Assembly: GCA_948891265.1 (NCBI GenBank)
Contig: CAQUBD010000003.1
Span: 1 to 64,000, forward strand
Direction of reading: 5' to 3'
Length of the DNA stretch: 64,000 nt
Source of the DNA: an uncultured Clostridia bacterium
GTDB taxonomy: Bacteria; Bacillota; Clostridia; TANB77; CAG-508
Shown: positions 8,529 to 16,222 of the stretch, one piece after another
How positions within the stretch are numbered: position 1 is the stretch's first letter
Layout: each line of letters opens with the position of its first letter
The notes under the pieces: generated by a model
Seen by the model: the letters and a program-made list of their open reading frames with translations, nothing else
Databases searched by the model: none
Told to the model about the DNA's origin: nothing
Translations under genes and position numbers: made by a program

Positions 8529-8802
8529 CGTAAGTCAACCCCTCTCTTTGTAGTATTTCTTCAAAAGATACAGCATTTTTTAGTTGTTTTTCTTTAGTAT
8601 CTTTGCTTTCTGTTAAATAGTCTAAATACATTACTTTTTCTGTAATATCCATGTTCTCTAAAATGACAGTAGGTTCTAACCTTAATAGTTCAGAATCAAT
8701 TGCTTTTTCCATTAGAATTTTAATAGAGTTTAAGCATTCTGTATTAAGTCTTGGTGTCATTTTTATAACATCTTTGATTGCTTGGATTTGTGCTTCAGAC
8801 AT
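8506..8802 (-). CDS. putative antitoxin of the RelE-like pair
   Basis: 98 aa, minus strand, ATG with GAAAGGAGC upstream. The protein is helical and acidic toward its end (TESKDTKEKQ, then LTYDDLQDKN), as is usual for the part that wraps the toxin. I do not recognise a named antitoxin family in its N-terminal half. The role is inferred from position: it lies directly upstream of, and overlaps, the RelE-like gene, and it has its own promoter at 8837-8865. An intact antitoxin beside a broken toxin is what decay of such a module would leave. Confidence 0.7.
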   Translation of the reverse strand: MSEAQIQAIKDVIKMTPRLNTECLNSIKILMEKAIDSELLRLEPTVILENMDITEKVMYLDYLTESKDTKEKQLKNAVSFEEILQREGLTYDDLQDKN

Positions 8803-8836
8803 ATTAATCAGCTCCTTTCTTTTTTATTGTTAGTAT

Positions 8837-8865
8837 ATTATAGCAAGTTTGAAGTGAATTTACAA
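8837..8865 (-). promoter_or_regulatory. promoter of the toxin-antitoxin pair
   Basis: On the minus strand TTGTAA (8860-8865), 17 nt, TATAAT (8837-8842), about 35 nt upstream of the antitoxin start. Confidence 0.65.
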
Positions 8866-8870
8866 TATTA

Positions 8871-8978
8871 AATAGCTTTAAATTTATAATAAATAATCAA
8901 TATTATTATCATATATTTCGATTTTATCAATTAATATTAAAAGCAAATTTCTATTTAGGTATTTCCATTAAATATAAG
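8871..8978 (-). pseudogene. remnant of a serine-recombinase C-terminus
   Basis: This stretch is about 80 % identical by eye to 9400-9507, which encodes the last 35 residues of the recombinase of element A. Read on the minus strand it gives NRNLLLILIDKIEIYDNNID, matching RNFLLKLIDKIEIEDDNID in the intact protein, then breaks. It is the tail of a second, related recombinase gene whose body is gone, so a sister element once stood here or part of this one was duplicated. Confidence 0.75.
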
Positions 8979-8994
8979 TATTATTTTAAAAAGC

Positions 8995-9040
8995 AAAGAG
9001 AGTGTTCAAAATATAAAATTGAACCTCTCTTCTATTTTCT
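8995..9040. terminator. bidirectional hairpin terminator
   Basis: AAGAGAG-GTTCAA pairs with TTGAAC-CTCTCTT, with T-rich sequence on the right and A-rich on the left. It ends the membrane-protein gene read from the right. Confidence 0.6.
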
Positions 9041-9046
9041 AGAGTA

Positions 9047-9226
9047 TCATTTATTAATAATTTTTAAGTCATCATAATCAGCAACTTCTTCGCAATCTCC
9101 ATCATCTAAATTATCTGACATTTTGAATGATGACTTCACAATTGATACATTATATATGACTATAAAAATTATTGAAACTATAAATGCTATAACTAATGTT
9201 AAAGCAACAAATTCTGTTGTTATCAT
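9047..9226 (-). CDS. small single-span membrane protein
   Basis: 59 aa, minus strand, ATG at 9226 with a perfect AAGGAGG 7 nt upstream. Residues 5-27 form one hydrophobic helix; the rest is a short acidic tail (DNLDDGDCEEV, then DYDD). There is no recognisable family. It lies between the recombinase gene and the terminator at 8995, inside element A. The strong ribosome site and intact frame make it a likely real gene; function unknown. Confidence 0.65.
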   Translation of the reverse strand: MITTEFVALTLVIAFIVSIIFIVIYNVSIVKSSFKMSDNLDDGDCEEVADYDDLKIINK

Positions 9227-9397
9227 TTTGTTTCCTCCTTGTCATTGACTTTCATTTTGCGTTGTTAATAGTTACTATATTAACTCATTTGATGTTTATT
9301 ATAGGAGATTATATAATTTTATCTTTACATAGTTTATCATATTTTTATGTAAAATGCAAATATTATGATTTAGTTCTGTAAATTTAACATTAAAACT

Positions 9398-10948
9398 TTA
9401 AGTGGCTTTAAATTTATAATAAATATCAATATTATCATCTTCTATTTCAATTTTATCAATTAATTTTAAAAGAAAATTTCTATCCACGTTATTTTCATTA
9501 AAATCTACTAATTCTTTCACATTACAGATTAAATCTTCTTTTTTTATTGTATTTTTATTAATGTCTTTTTCCTTTTGAAATCGATTTAGTAAGGTCTTTT
9601 TATCTGTTTCATATTGTTTAGAAAGTTTAATAAATAAATCTTCTGTTATAATTCCTTTTACTTTATCCTCGTATAAAGATTGAATTAAGTTATCCTTTTC
9701 TGCTATTTTAGAATCTAAATAATCCAATTTTTTATTATCTGTTTGTGTGTTAGGGCAGATACATTCTAATTCATCATATTTTAGAAAATTAGCAATATTT
9801 TCTTTTAGACTAGTAATTACACTATTAATTAAACTATCTTCTCTTAAATGGATATTTGAGCAAAATTTACTACCATTTCTTTTATAAGAAGAACAAACGC
9901 ATCTAAAATATTTTCCATGATTTTTATTATAGGTTATTTTTGATTTACATTTTTTGCATAAAACTAGCCCTTGTAACAAATGAGGAGAAGAAGCGATATA
10001 ATTCCATTCATTTGATTTTTTATCAAGCATAATTTGAACACTATTAAAAATATTTCTATCAATGATTGGTTCGTGATTGTTTTCAATAATGATATGTTGC
10101 TGTTTTGGTACATCAATAATTTTTTTTGTTTTATAATTTAATTTGCTATACTTGTGTTGTACTAAATCACCAGTATAAATTCTATCTCTAAGAATTTTAG
10201 AAATCATGGTTGTACTCCATAAATTTGTTTTGTTATTTGGATTATAATAGTTTGTAGTTTTTCTTTTATAGGCAAGTGGTGTTAGTATTTTATTGTTATT
10301 TAGATATCTACATATTTCAGTTTTATTGTTTCCAGTATAATACATTTCAAATATTTTTTGAACAATAGAAGAAACTTCATAATCTACTAAAATAATATTT
10401 TTGTCCTTTTCATCTTTTTTATATCCATAAGGTAAAAAGGATTTTATATTTTGTCCACTAGATGCTTTGGTTAGCAAGCTAGATCTAACCTTTTTTGAAA
10501 TATCTTTTGCATACATATCATTAAAAACAGATTTAAATGGTGTCATATCATTATTTGTGTTGTTATTGTCAAATGTATCAATTCCATCATTTAAAGCAAT
10601 ATATCTTACATTTTTTAATGGAAAGTATTTTTCTAAATAATAACCTGTTTCAATGTAATCTCTGCCAAGTCTTGATAAATCCTTTGTAATGACTAAATTT
10701 ACATTACCAAGTTCAATATCATTGATTAAATTTTTAAAATCTGGTCTATTAAAATTTGTACCAGTAAATCCATCATCTACATATATTTTAAATAAAGTCC
10801 AACCTTGACTTTTTATATAATTAATTAGTAACTTTTTTTGTGTATCAATACTTTCAGATTCTTTGTCTTTTTCATCTTCTCTTGAAAGTCTTGTGTAAAT
10901 TCCTACTTTAAAATAAGTAGGAGGAAAGTTATAGTTTAACTCTTGCAT
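9398..10948 (-). CDS. large serine recombinase of element A
   Basis: 516 aa. The N-terminal resolvase domain (residues 13-155) has the catalytic serine in YTRLSRED (Ser22), SRLGRDYIETGYYLE, and the helix leading to DISKKVRSS. A recombinase domain follows (about 170-270, PYGYKKDEKDK onward), then a zinc ribbon (LCKKCKSK, then RCVCSSYKRNGSKFC) and a coiled-coil region. The layout is that of TndX/TnpX-type integrases, which recombine attP with attB without homology and excise with the help of a directionality factor. All family residues I can check are present, so it should be active. It very likely acts on the att sites at 8188 and 13520. Confidence 0.95.
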   Translation of the reverse strand: MQELNYNFPPTYFKVGIYTRLSREDEKDKESESIDTQKKLLINYIKSQGWTLFKIYVDDGFTGTNFNRPDFKNLINDIELGNVNLVITKDLSRLGRDYIETGYYLEKYFPLKNVRYIALNDGIDTFDNNNTNNDMTPFKSVFNDMYAKDISKKVRSSLLTKASSGQNIKSFLPYGYKKDEKDKNIILVDYEVSSIVQKIFEMYYTGNNKTEICRYLNNNKILTPLAYKRKTTNYYNPNNKTNLWSTTMISKILRDRIYTGDLVQHKYSKLNYKTKKIIDVPKQQHIIIENNHEPIIDRNIFNSVQIMLDKKSNEWNYIASSPHLLQGLVLCKKCKSKITYNKNHGKYFRCVCSSYKRNGSKFCSNIHLREDSLINSVITSLKENIANFLKYDELECICPNTQTDNKKLDYLDSKIAEKDNLIQSLYEDKVKGIITEDLFIKLSKQYETDKKTLLNRFQKEKDINKNTIKKEDLICNVKELVDFNENNVDRNFLLKLIDKIEIEDDNIDIYYKFKAT

Positions 10949-10982
10949 TTAGCCTCCTTCCCAGAGTTTAAATTTACGATAA

Positions 10983-11141
10983 CTATTTATTTATACTTTT
11001 ATATTTTATTTCATTTTTATCATTATTTAAATTCCAAAAAAAATAATTTTCATTTAACCATTTTTGCATTAATTCTGTAAGTGTTAAGCCATTTTCATCA
11101 TATATATTTGTTACTTTAGTCTGTAATGTGTTTTTTTGCAT
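10983..11141 (-). CDS. small protein gene directly upstream of recombinase A
   Basis: 52 aa, minus strand, ATG at 11141 with GAAGGTG 8 nt upstream, stop 34 nt before the recombinase start. The product is hydrophilic with an LTLTELMQKWLNE helix and an aromatic YFFWNL core. I recognise no family. Each of the three recombinases in this window is preceded on the same strand by such a small gene (see 15794-15937 and 21513-21641), so a shared regulatory or directionality role is a reasonable guess, not more. The 355 bp to its right (11142-11496) hold no gene, only a promoter for the next gene and one TATCCACTTTAA motif. Confidence 0.55.
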   Translation of the reverse strand: MQKNTLQTKVTNIYDENGLTLTELMQKWLNENYFFWNLNNDKNEIKYKSINK

Positions 11142-11430
11142 TGAATCACCTTCTACATAAGTTTATGAACGAAAAAAATAAATATAAATTGTCCAAAGAT
11201 AATTTATATTTATTCATTTTAGTTCAAAATGTGTTTACTTATTTTTTTTTATAGTTTTGTAGTAGCAATTTGCATATTAATTGTTACTAAAGTAATTATA
11301 TAATATTTTGTTTGCTTTGAAAATATATACATGTGAATTTTTAAAATGCTTATGTTTCAAAGGTTATAGAAGAAAGATATATCCACTTTAATAAAAATGT
11401 GAACAATAATTAAATTTTATGTTAAATTGA

Positions 11431-11459
11431 TTGAAAAATACGTGAATTTATGCTATTAT
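11431..11459 (+). promoter_or_regulatory. promoter of the gene at 11512
   Basis: TTGAAA (11431-11436), 17 nt, TATTAT (11454-11459). The site resembles the promoter of the unrelated, also less AT-rich gene at 59452. Confidence 0.6.
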
Positions 11460-11511
11460 TATATAGTAACAGTTAGTTAAAGTAGCATACAAAAAGTTGG
11501 AGGTAGTGCTT

Positions 11512-11988
11512 ATGCAACAACATCGGAAAGACTTACAACCATTTGACATGAAACGCCTTAATGAAATTCGTAAATTGAGAAAGGGCGATAAATGTTATTT
11601 CAGTGCAGGAGCTAATTCAAGCTTTTGGGATGAACTGGAGTGTATTCTTAAATGCAATCCTAAAAGTCACATGTGGGAAAGAAAAGACAATGATGATGTT
11701 GTACTTGGAGAAGTCTGGTACCAGCGGGTAGGAGAATTTTACTATAAACATACAGTTCATAAATTTGAATATATGTATGTAGCATCTGAAGAATTGGTAA
11801 TTGACTCACATGGACACAATGAACAGATTCATGAAGGAAAGCAAGTCAGGAAAACACGAGAATTCTATATTTTCCCTGATGGCAGAATTGAGATGTGCGG
11901 AAAAGATTGTAAGCACAGATTAATCAATGACTACGGGAAACACATTTATGTTCTTTCACTGAAAATCTGTAACAACGGAAACCATTAA
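11512..11988 (+). CDS. unknown protein, less AT-rich than its surroundings
   Basis: 158 aa from an ATG with GGAGG 10 nt upstream; a TTG at 11497 in the same frame overlaps that ribosome site. Codons are clearly richer in G and C than those of neighbouring genes, which points to a separate origin. The protein has a central stretch rich in His and aromatic residues (EVWYQRVGEFYYKHTVHKFEY), then SHGHNEQIHEGKQ and REFYIFPDGRIEMCGKDCKHR. The His and Cys residues could bind metal, but I do not recognise the family. It has its own promoter and a strong terminator, as a cargo gene would. Confidence 0.75.
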   Translation: MQQHRKDLQPFDMKRLNEIRKLRKGDKCYFSAGANSSFWDELECILKCNPKSHMWERKDNDDVVLGEVWYQRVGEFYYKHTVHKFEYMYVASEELVIDSHGHNEQIHEGKQVRKTREFYIFPDGRIEMCGKDCKHRLINDYGKHIYVLSLKICNNGNH

Positions 11989-12019
11989 TCCAGCATATTG
12001 GATATTTGTAATCCAATAC

Positions 12020-12061
12020 AAAACAGCATTCTTAGACATATTTGTCAAAGGATGCTGTTTT
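12020..12061. terminator. bidirectional terminator
   Basis: AAAACAGCAT (12020-12029) pairs with ATGCTGTTTT (12052-12061). It stands between convergent genes. Confidence 0.75.
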
Positions 12062-12069
12062 GATAATCA

Positions 12070-12594
12070 TTACAGTTCATATTCTTTTATTTCACAATTT
12101 TTTAATCCTCTATTTAAGAATTTACCATCAATTATTCCATTAAAATAACCACTAAATGCTTTTGATACTCCACTATGACCTACTATTAGTACATTTTTAT
12201 AATCTTTTGTTTTTAGTTCATCTAAAAAATTATAAATTCTATTAAAAAACTCTTTAATATTTTCACTTGTACCATATTGGATAGTCGTATAATAATTCCA
12301 ATATTCTTCTCTATTTGTTACTTCAAGAGGTTGTCCACTTAAACTTCCTGGATCACGTTCTTTAAGTCTGTCATCTATTATTATATTTTTATTATCAATA
12401 TTAATAATATCAGCAGTATGTTTTGCTCTTGATAATGGAGAACATATGATAAAATCATATTTTATAGCTTTAATTTTTTCTTTTAATTCTTCAGCTTGCT
12501 TTATTCCTGTTTCATTTAAGTCTTCATCTTCTCTGTTATACAATCCATATAAATTATGATTTACTTCTCCATGTCTTACTAAATATAATTTCAT
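12070..12594 (-). CDS. histidine phosphatase family protein 1
   Basis: 174 aa from the ATG at 12594, which follows AGGAAGG; the frame is open for 41 more codons over the neighbouring gene, but the family start MKLYLVRHGE is here. It belongs to the phosphoglycerate-mutase-like histidine phosphatases: RHGE near residue 7 holds the phospho-accepting His, CSPLSRAKHTA near 56, RLKERDPGSLSG near 79 and GHSGVS near 137 hold the rest of the pocket. Substrates in this family vary widely. It is the second gene of a pair with 12611-13141, and its YFNGI...NCEIKEYEL ending is shared with that gene and with the decayed copy at 30012. Confidence 0.9.
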   Translation of the reverse strand: MKLYLVRHGEVNHNLYGLYNREDEDLNETGIKQAEELKEKIKAIKYDFIICSPLSRAKHTADIINIDNKNIIIDDRLKERDPGSLSGQPLEVTNREEYWNYYTTIQYGTSENIKEFFNRIYNFLDELKTKDYKNVLIVGHSGVSKAFSGYFNGIIDGKFLNRGLKNCEIKEYEL

Positions 12595-12610
12595 TTTTTT
12601 AATCCTTCCT

Positions 12611-13141
12611 TTATAGTTCATAATCATAAATTTTACAATTTTCATTAATATCTGATGAGTTTCCATTGTCTGGTATTCCATTAAAATACCAATAAATCGC
12701 TCTTGATATTCCTCCATGTGTAACTAATAAAATATTATCATCACTATTACTTGATTTTAATTCATCTAGAAAATCGGATATCCTTTCATATACACTTTTC
12801 ATAGTTTCTAATTCTGGATATAATCTATCTGAATTATAATTCCAAAATTCATCCCATTTAAGTTGCTTGAAAGGAACTTTTTCATATATTCCCATATTTC
12901 GTTCTTTTATTCTATTTTCAATTATCACAGGAATATTTTTGTTTAATCCAAATAATTTTAATGTATGTTTCGCTCTTGGTATTGGAGAACAAAATATTTT
13001 ATTGATATTTAACTTTTTAATATCTTTTCCAACTGCTATAGCTTGTTGGATACCTGTTTCATTTAACGGCTCATCTTCAGTTGCTATAATTTCATTTTTA
13101 CCCATATTAGTTTCACCATGTCTAATTACATATAATTTCAT
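12611..13141 (-). CDS. histidine phosphatase family protein 2
   Basis: 176 aa, ATG with AGGAG upstream. The motifs are RHGETNMG at residue 7, CSPIPRAKHT near 51, RIKERNMGIYE near 77 and THGGISRAIYWYFNG near 145. It is first in a two-gene minus-strand unit; the second gene starts 16 nt after its stop. The two are paralogues. Their presence inside element A, with a third relative on the chromosome at 30012-30500, suggests that this family has moved around in the genome. Likely acts on a small phosphorylated metabolite; which one cannot be read. Confidence 0.9.
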   Translation of the reverse strand: MKLYVIRHGETNMGKNEIIATEDEPLNETGIQQAIAVGKDIKKLNINKIFCSPIPRAKHTLKLFGLNKNIPVIIENRIKERNMGIYEKVPFKQLKWDEFWNYNSDRLYPELETMKSVYERISDFLDELKSSNSDDNILLVTHGGISRAIYWYFNGIPDNGNSSDINENCKIYDYEL

Positions 13142-13369
13142 TACAAATCTCCTAATTACTTAAATAAATATTAATAGTATGTTATCATAAAAAATTCATA
13201 TCTTCAACAAATTTTTACATTAATTTTAATCAGCCACATATCCATATCAAAACCACTAACAATATACACACTTAATTTTGTAAAAATCCCTTTTCCTGTA
13301 TCATACCCTTTAAACTCCAAACAACTTTTTTTGAGTTTTTGTTTATTTTTGGCATATTAGAAGCCTGTC

Positions 13370-13475
13370 AAAATATCCACTTTAAAGATATGAAAAAAAG
13401 CCCCAAGTGGATATATTAAAGGTATCCATTTGAAGCCCATTTTATATCCACTTTAATAATAAATATGGATATAAA
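13370..13475. repeat. cluster of TATCCACTTTAA motifs near the right end of element A
   Basis: Within 100 bp there are ATATCCACTTTAA at 13372 and 13445, an inverted AGTGGATATATTAA at 13406, and a variant TATCCATTTGAA at 13423; one more copy is at 11381. The spacing and mixed orientation look like binding sites for an element protein (recombinase accessory factor or repressor). The stretch 13160-13369 before it holds a decayed minus-strand reading frame (GYDTGKGIFTKLSVYIV) without a usable start. Confidence 0.5.
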
Positions 13476-13499
13476 AATTGTATAAACAAAATAGTTCCT

Positions 13500-13526
13500 C
13501 CAAACAAAACGAAAACTGGCCTTGGG
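13500..13526. other. cotJB: attR of element A and displaced cotJB tail
   Basis: The element arm CCAAACAAAACGAAA (13500-13514) precedes the crossover CC (13520-13521). From 13520 the bases read CCT-TGG-GAA-GGG-GGA-ATG-AAC-TAA, the missing end of cotJB; its TAA overlaps the cotJC ATG at 13543. The arm mirrors 8195-8209, with the CC at the exact centre of the 42-bp dyad. Confidence 0.78.
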
Positions 13527-13542
13527 AAGGGGGAATGAACTA

Positions 13543-13749
13543 ATGTGGACTTATGATAAAATGTTAGAATATCCAATTAATATAAAATGTACAGACCCAA
13601 GACTTGCAAAAGTTATTATTTCTCAATATGGAGGGCCTGACGGAGAGCTTGCAGCTTCTTTAAGATATTTATCTCAAAGATTTGGTATGCCAGATCAAAA
13701 AGCTAAAGCTATTTTAAATGATATTGGTACTGAAGAATTAGTGCCTTGA
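13543..13749 (+). CDS. cotJC: CotJC, first segment (residues 1-66)
   Basis: Starts at the ATG at 13543 behind GGAAGGGGG. It encodes residues 1-66 of the manganese-catalase-like spore coat protein CotJC, beginning MWTYDKMLEYPINIK, with QYGGPDGELAASLRYLSQRF carrying the first metal ligand (Glu35) and ending in DIGTEEL (Glu65). After that element B adds Val-Pro-stop. The rest continues at 18751 and 27034. Ligands Glu35 and Glu65 are here, His68 is on segment 2, and the likely Glu136 and His170 are on segment 3, so no fragment can bind the di-metal site alone. In B. subtilis CotJC is made in the mother cell and placed in the spore coat. Confidence 0.93.
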   Translation: MWTYDKMLEYPINIKCTDPRLAKVIISQYGGPDGELAASLRYLSQRFGMPDQKAKAILNDIGTEELVP

Positions 13750-13759
13750 TGATGTCAAT
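13725..13759. other. attL of element B
   Basis: The 17-bp TGGTACTGAAGAATTAG (13725-13741) is repeated exactly at 18750-18766. The crossover is predicted at GA, 13735-13736. The element arm GATGATGTCAAT (13748-13759) is the exact inverse of ATTGACATCATC at the other end. The GA is the centre of the 48-bp dyad formed when the ends join. A second inverted pair, CAATAGCTAA / TTAGCTATTG (13756-13765, 13781-13790), follows. Confidence 0.88.
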
Positions 13760-13908
13760 AGCTAAAGACAATATTTACAATTAGCTATTGACTGTAAAAT
13801 GTGGTATTTTGAATTTGCAATTTTATGTAAAATATGCTGTACTTTATATAGCAACTGTAAATTTTTCATTTCAAATCTTGCTGAATAGCAAGTAGAAAGT
13901 GTGACAGT

Positions 13909-14148
13909 ATGATTGATGTTATACCTATAGTAACAGCTTTTGATCAAAAAAGCATTTGTTTTTCTGTTGACATTTTTAGCGAAGGTAAAGAAGTTGGGAA
14001 AGCAAGTGTGATACTTGGTAAAATCGGAAAAGATGAACCAAAAGTGAGATTTTATCAGGCGTACGATATATACATAAATATGTCAAATGAAATATATTCA
14101 AAAGCTACAGAATCATGCATATATGCATCTAAGGTAATTTGGGGATAG
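13909..14148 (+). CDS. small unknown protein at the left end of element B
   Basis: 79 aa, hydrophilic, with no signal or membrane segment and a mixed beta/alpha look (VIPIVTAFDQKSICFSVDIF, then GKASVILGKIGKDEPKVRFY). The ribosome site is weak (AGAAAGTGTG). It is convergent with the recombinase gene and shares the terminator at 14141-14166 with it. Position beside the att site would suit an accessory recombination protein, but there is no sequence proof; it may also be unrelated. Confidence 0.55.
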   Translation: MIDVIPIVTAFDQKSICFSVDIFSEGKEVGKASVILGKIGKDEPKVRFYQAYDIYINMSNEIYSKATESCIYASKVIWG

Positions 14149-14166
14149 TAATATCCCCATTTTTTA
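14141..14166. terminator. terminator between convergent genes in element B
   Basis: GGGGATA / TATCCCC hairpin followed by ATTTTTT; the stem overlaps the end of the small gene at 13909-14148. Confidence 0.75.
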
Positions 14167-14173
14167 ATACTAT

Positions 14174-15730
14174 TTATTTTGGTATCTTTGGATATATATG
14201 TAATTCAAAATTAGTTGGGTTAGAATCCTTTTTTATTGCTTTTTCAGTTTTTAAATATGTAACTTTTGCTAGAATACTTTTAAGTAAGATGTTTCTATCT
14301 TCAGCAGCTTCTAGTTTACAATATAAATCTATAACATTTTCAAGTTTTGGTATCATTATTTCTTTTTCGTTCTGTACTTCTGTACTTTTTTGCAGTATAG
14401 AACTATATTCTTCTAATTTGCTTTCTAAATTTTGAATATTATCTTTTATAGTTTTCGAGCGATTTATAAATTCATCTTTGCTATAAATACCATTTTCTAA
14501 AAAGTCATATATTTTATCAAGTTTAGTATTTTCTTTTTCTAATTCTTTTTTGGTAGTAGATATAGACTTTTCAATTATTTTAGTATTTTCAGTATTTGAA
14601 TTATCTTTGACTTCATAATCTACTTTGTAATTTTCAAGCCAAATTTTTAATGCTTCAATAATTTTATTTTCAACAATATAAAGTTTAGAACTTACATTGT
14701 CACATTTAGAATTAGAACACATAAGAGTTGCAGGTTTATCAGCTTTTGCATAAGGTCGTCTTTGCATTGGCTTGCCACATTTCTCACAAAACACTAAACC
14801 AACTAATGGATTTTGAATAATATTACTATGTTTAACTTTTGGAGTATTTTGTTTTCGCTTTTCTTGGACTAATTCCCAAGTTTTATTATCAATAATAGGC
14901 TCATGTAATCCATTATAAATTAAATAGTCTTGATTACGAGGTCTACTTATAATAATATGTCCATTTTTCGTTTTCTTTTTTTGTTTCCTTCTATTCCAAA
15001 CAATCTTACCAATATAGGTAGGATTAGAAAGAATATCTTTAACAGAAGAAATAGTCCATTCATTAGAAATTCTAGGTTTTAAATTCATATCATTTAACTG
15101 TTTTACAACTGAATTTATAGTGTTACTTTCAAAGGTATATAATCTAAAAATTTCTTTAACAATAGGTGCTTCATCTTGATTTACAGATAAAGAATAGCCT
15201 TTTGAATCTTTTAGTTTAACTCTATCATATCCAAATGGAGCAATATTGCCAACGAATTTACCTTCAGAAACAGAAATTTCACGACCTCTTTGTAGACGCC
15301 TATTGATTGTCTTATATTCTCTTCTAGACATAAATAAGCCAAATTCAAAATATTCTTCATCAAACTCATTATCTGGGTCATAGGTTTTAACAGGTGTAAT
15401 AATTTTTGTATGAGAATATTTAAAAGCCTTTGAAACTCTACCTTGATCAGCAGTATCACCACGAGCAAGTCTTTCTACTTCTACAACTAAAACACCAGTC
15501 CATTTCTCATTTTCAACATCTTTAAGAAGTTTTTGCATTTCTTTTCTTTCACTAATCGTTTCACCACTTACAACTTCTCTATAAATTTTTGAGATATGTA
15601 GGTTTCGTTTTTCAGCTAAAGTAGTTAGAATTTTCTCATGTCTTGCTAAAGTTTCGCCTTCTCCATATTTTTCAGATTCTATATCTTCTCTTGATTTTCT
15701 TAAATATATTGCATATGTGCCATCTTGCAC
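14174..15730 (-). CDS. large serine recombinase of element B
   Basis: 518 aa. The resolvase domain has the catalytic serine in YLRKSRED (Ser13), the conserved VVEVERLARGDTADQG and the helix SRREYKTINRRLQRG. The recombinase domain starts near residue 150 (GNIAPFGYDRV); the zinc ribbon is FCEKCGKPM then MCSNSKC (about 330-365), followed by a long coiled coil (about 400-470). It is clearly a different lineage from recombinases A and C: the N-terminal catalytic block and ribbon differ in most positions. The GGAGG ribosome site is GAAAGGAGG. Expected to act on the att sites at 13735 and 18760. Confidence 0.95.
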   Translation of the reverse strand: MQDGTYAIYLRKSREDIESEKYGEGETLARHEKILTTLAEKRNLHISKIYREVVSGETISERKEMQKLLKDVENEKWTGVLVVEVERLARGDTADQGRVSKAFKYSHTKIITPVKTYDPDNEFDEEYFEFGLFMSRREYKTINRRLQRGREISVSEGKFVGNIAPFGYDRVKLKDSKGYSLSVNQDEAPIVKEIFRLYTFESNTINSVVKQLNDMNLKPRISNEWTISSVKDILSNPTYIGKIVWNRRKQKKKTKNGHIIISRPRNQDYLIYNGLHEPIIDNKTWELVQEKRKQNTPKVKHSNIIQNPLVGLVFCEKCGKPMQRRPYAKADKPATLMCSNSKCDNVSSKLYIVENKIIEALKIWLENYKVDYEVKDNSNTENTKIIEKSISTTKKELEKENTKLDKIYDFLENGIYSKDEFINRSKTIKDNIQNLESKLEEYSSILQKSTEVQNEKEIMIPKLENVIDLYCKLEAAEDRNILLKSILAKVTYLKTEKAIKKDSNPTNFELHIYPKIPK

Positions 15731-15770
15731 ATTTCCTCCTTTCCTTGTAATTTGTCTTTAACTTAGCCTT

Positions 15771-15799
15771 ATTATATCTGTAATTGCAACAAATTACAA
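15771..15799 (-). promoter_or_regulatory. promoter of recombinase B
   Basis: On the minus strand TTGTAA (15794-15799), 17 nt, TATAAT (15771-15776). Between the boxes lies GTAATT-tgttgc-AATTAC, an inverted repeat that could be a repressor operator. This is a vegetative type of promoter, so control by a repressor or by the directionality factor is more likely than by a sporulation sigma factor. Confidence 0.65.
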
Positions 15800-15937
15800 C
15801 AAAGAAGGATTTATTTTTTTTATTAAATTAACAATAACATTATCTATATATTCTTTTTGATTAGTCGTATTTTCTACAATATAATCATCATAAAATTTTA
15901 CTTTAGTATTTTCTAATATGTATTCTTCTAATAACAT
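15794..15937 (-). CDS. small protein gene directly upstream of recombinase B
   Basis: 47 aa from the ATG at 15937, which has AGAGG 9 nt upstream; the frame stays open upstream without a ribosome site. It is acidic at the start (MLLEEYILEN) and ends in YIDNVIVNLIKKINPSLL. The end resembles YINNIVNKLIINEF of the small gene upstream of recombinase C (21513-21641). Its stop overlaps the -35 box of the recombinase gene. A small regulator or directionality factor is possible; I cannot show it. Confidence 0.5.
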   Translation of the reverse strand: MLLEEYILENTKVKFYDDYIVENTTNQKEYIDNVIVNLIKKINPSLL

Positions 15938-16222
15938 ATAAATCGCCTCTTTAAAATTTATGAAAAAAATATAAAAAAATACCCAAGACAAACTTGTCTT
16001 GAGCAAATTTATATTTTTTCTATGATAGCATTATATGATGGGCAATTTATAAAATCAATTCCCTTTTATTTCCCTTTTTTCTAAATTAGTTAGTAATAGA
16101 AATAAGATTTATTTAAATAAGATAAAAGTAGAAAATAAATTCTTGCAAATACGATAATTTTATGTTAATATTAATATTAGTTTAAAGTTAGCAAAAAATA
16201 AAAATAGAAAGGATATGATTAT

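Larger units (their letters stand above)
8189..13520. mobile_element. element A: serine-recombinase element inside cotJB
   Basis: About 5.3 kb. Left boundary in codon 107 of cotJB, right boundary just before the displaced cotJB tail. It carries a toxin-antitoxin pair (8282-8802), a remnant of a second recombinase (8871-8978), a small membrane protein, a large serine recombinase (9398-10948), a small gene upstream of it, an unknown gene (11512-11988) and two histidine phosphatases (12070-13141). There are no relaxase, replication or phage structural genes, so it is an integrated element without visible transfer functions. Removing it at the CC dinucleotide restores both cotJB and the cotJB-cotJC coupling. 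Confidence 0.88.

Noticed and set aside
13160..13369. A SymE-like or other small gene on the minus strand
   Set aside because: The readable stretch (GYDTGKGIFTKLSVYIV) lacks a start in its frame and an ATG upstream runs into a stop; it is kept only as a note on decayed coding sequence.
13522..13749. A complete 75-aa gene starting at TTG 13522
   Set aside because: The bases before ATG 13543 are the displaced tail of cotJB in another frame; the ribosome site and family start fix the cotJC start at 13543.
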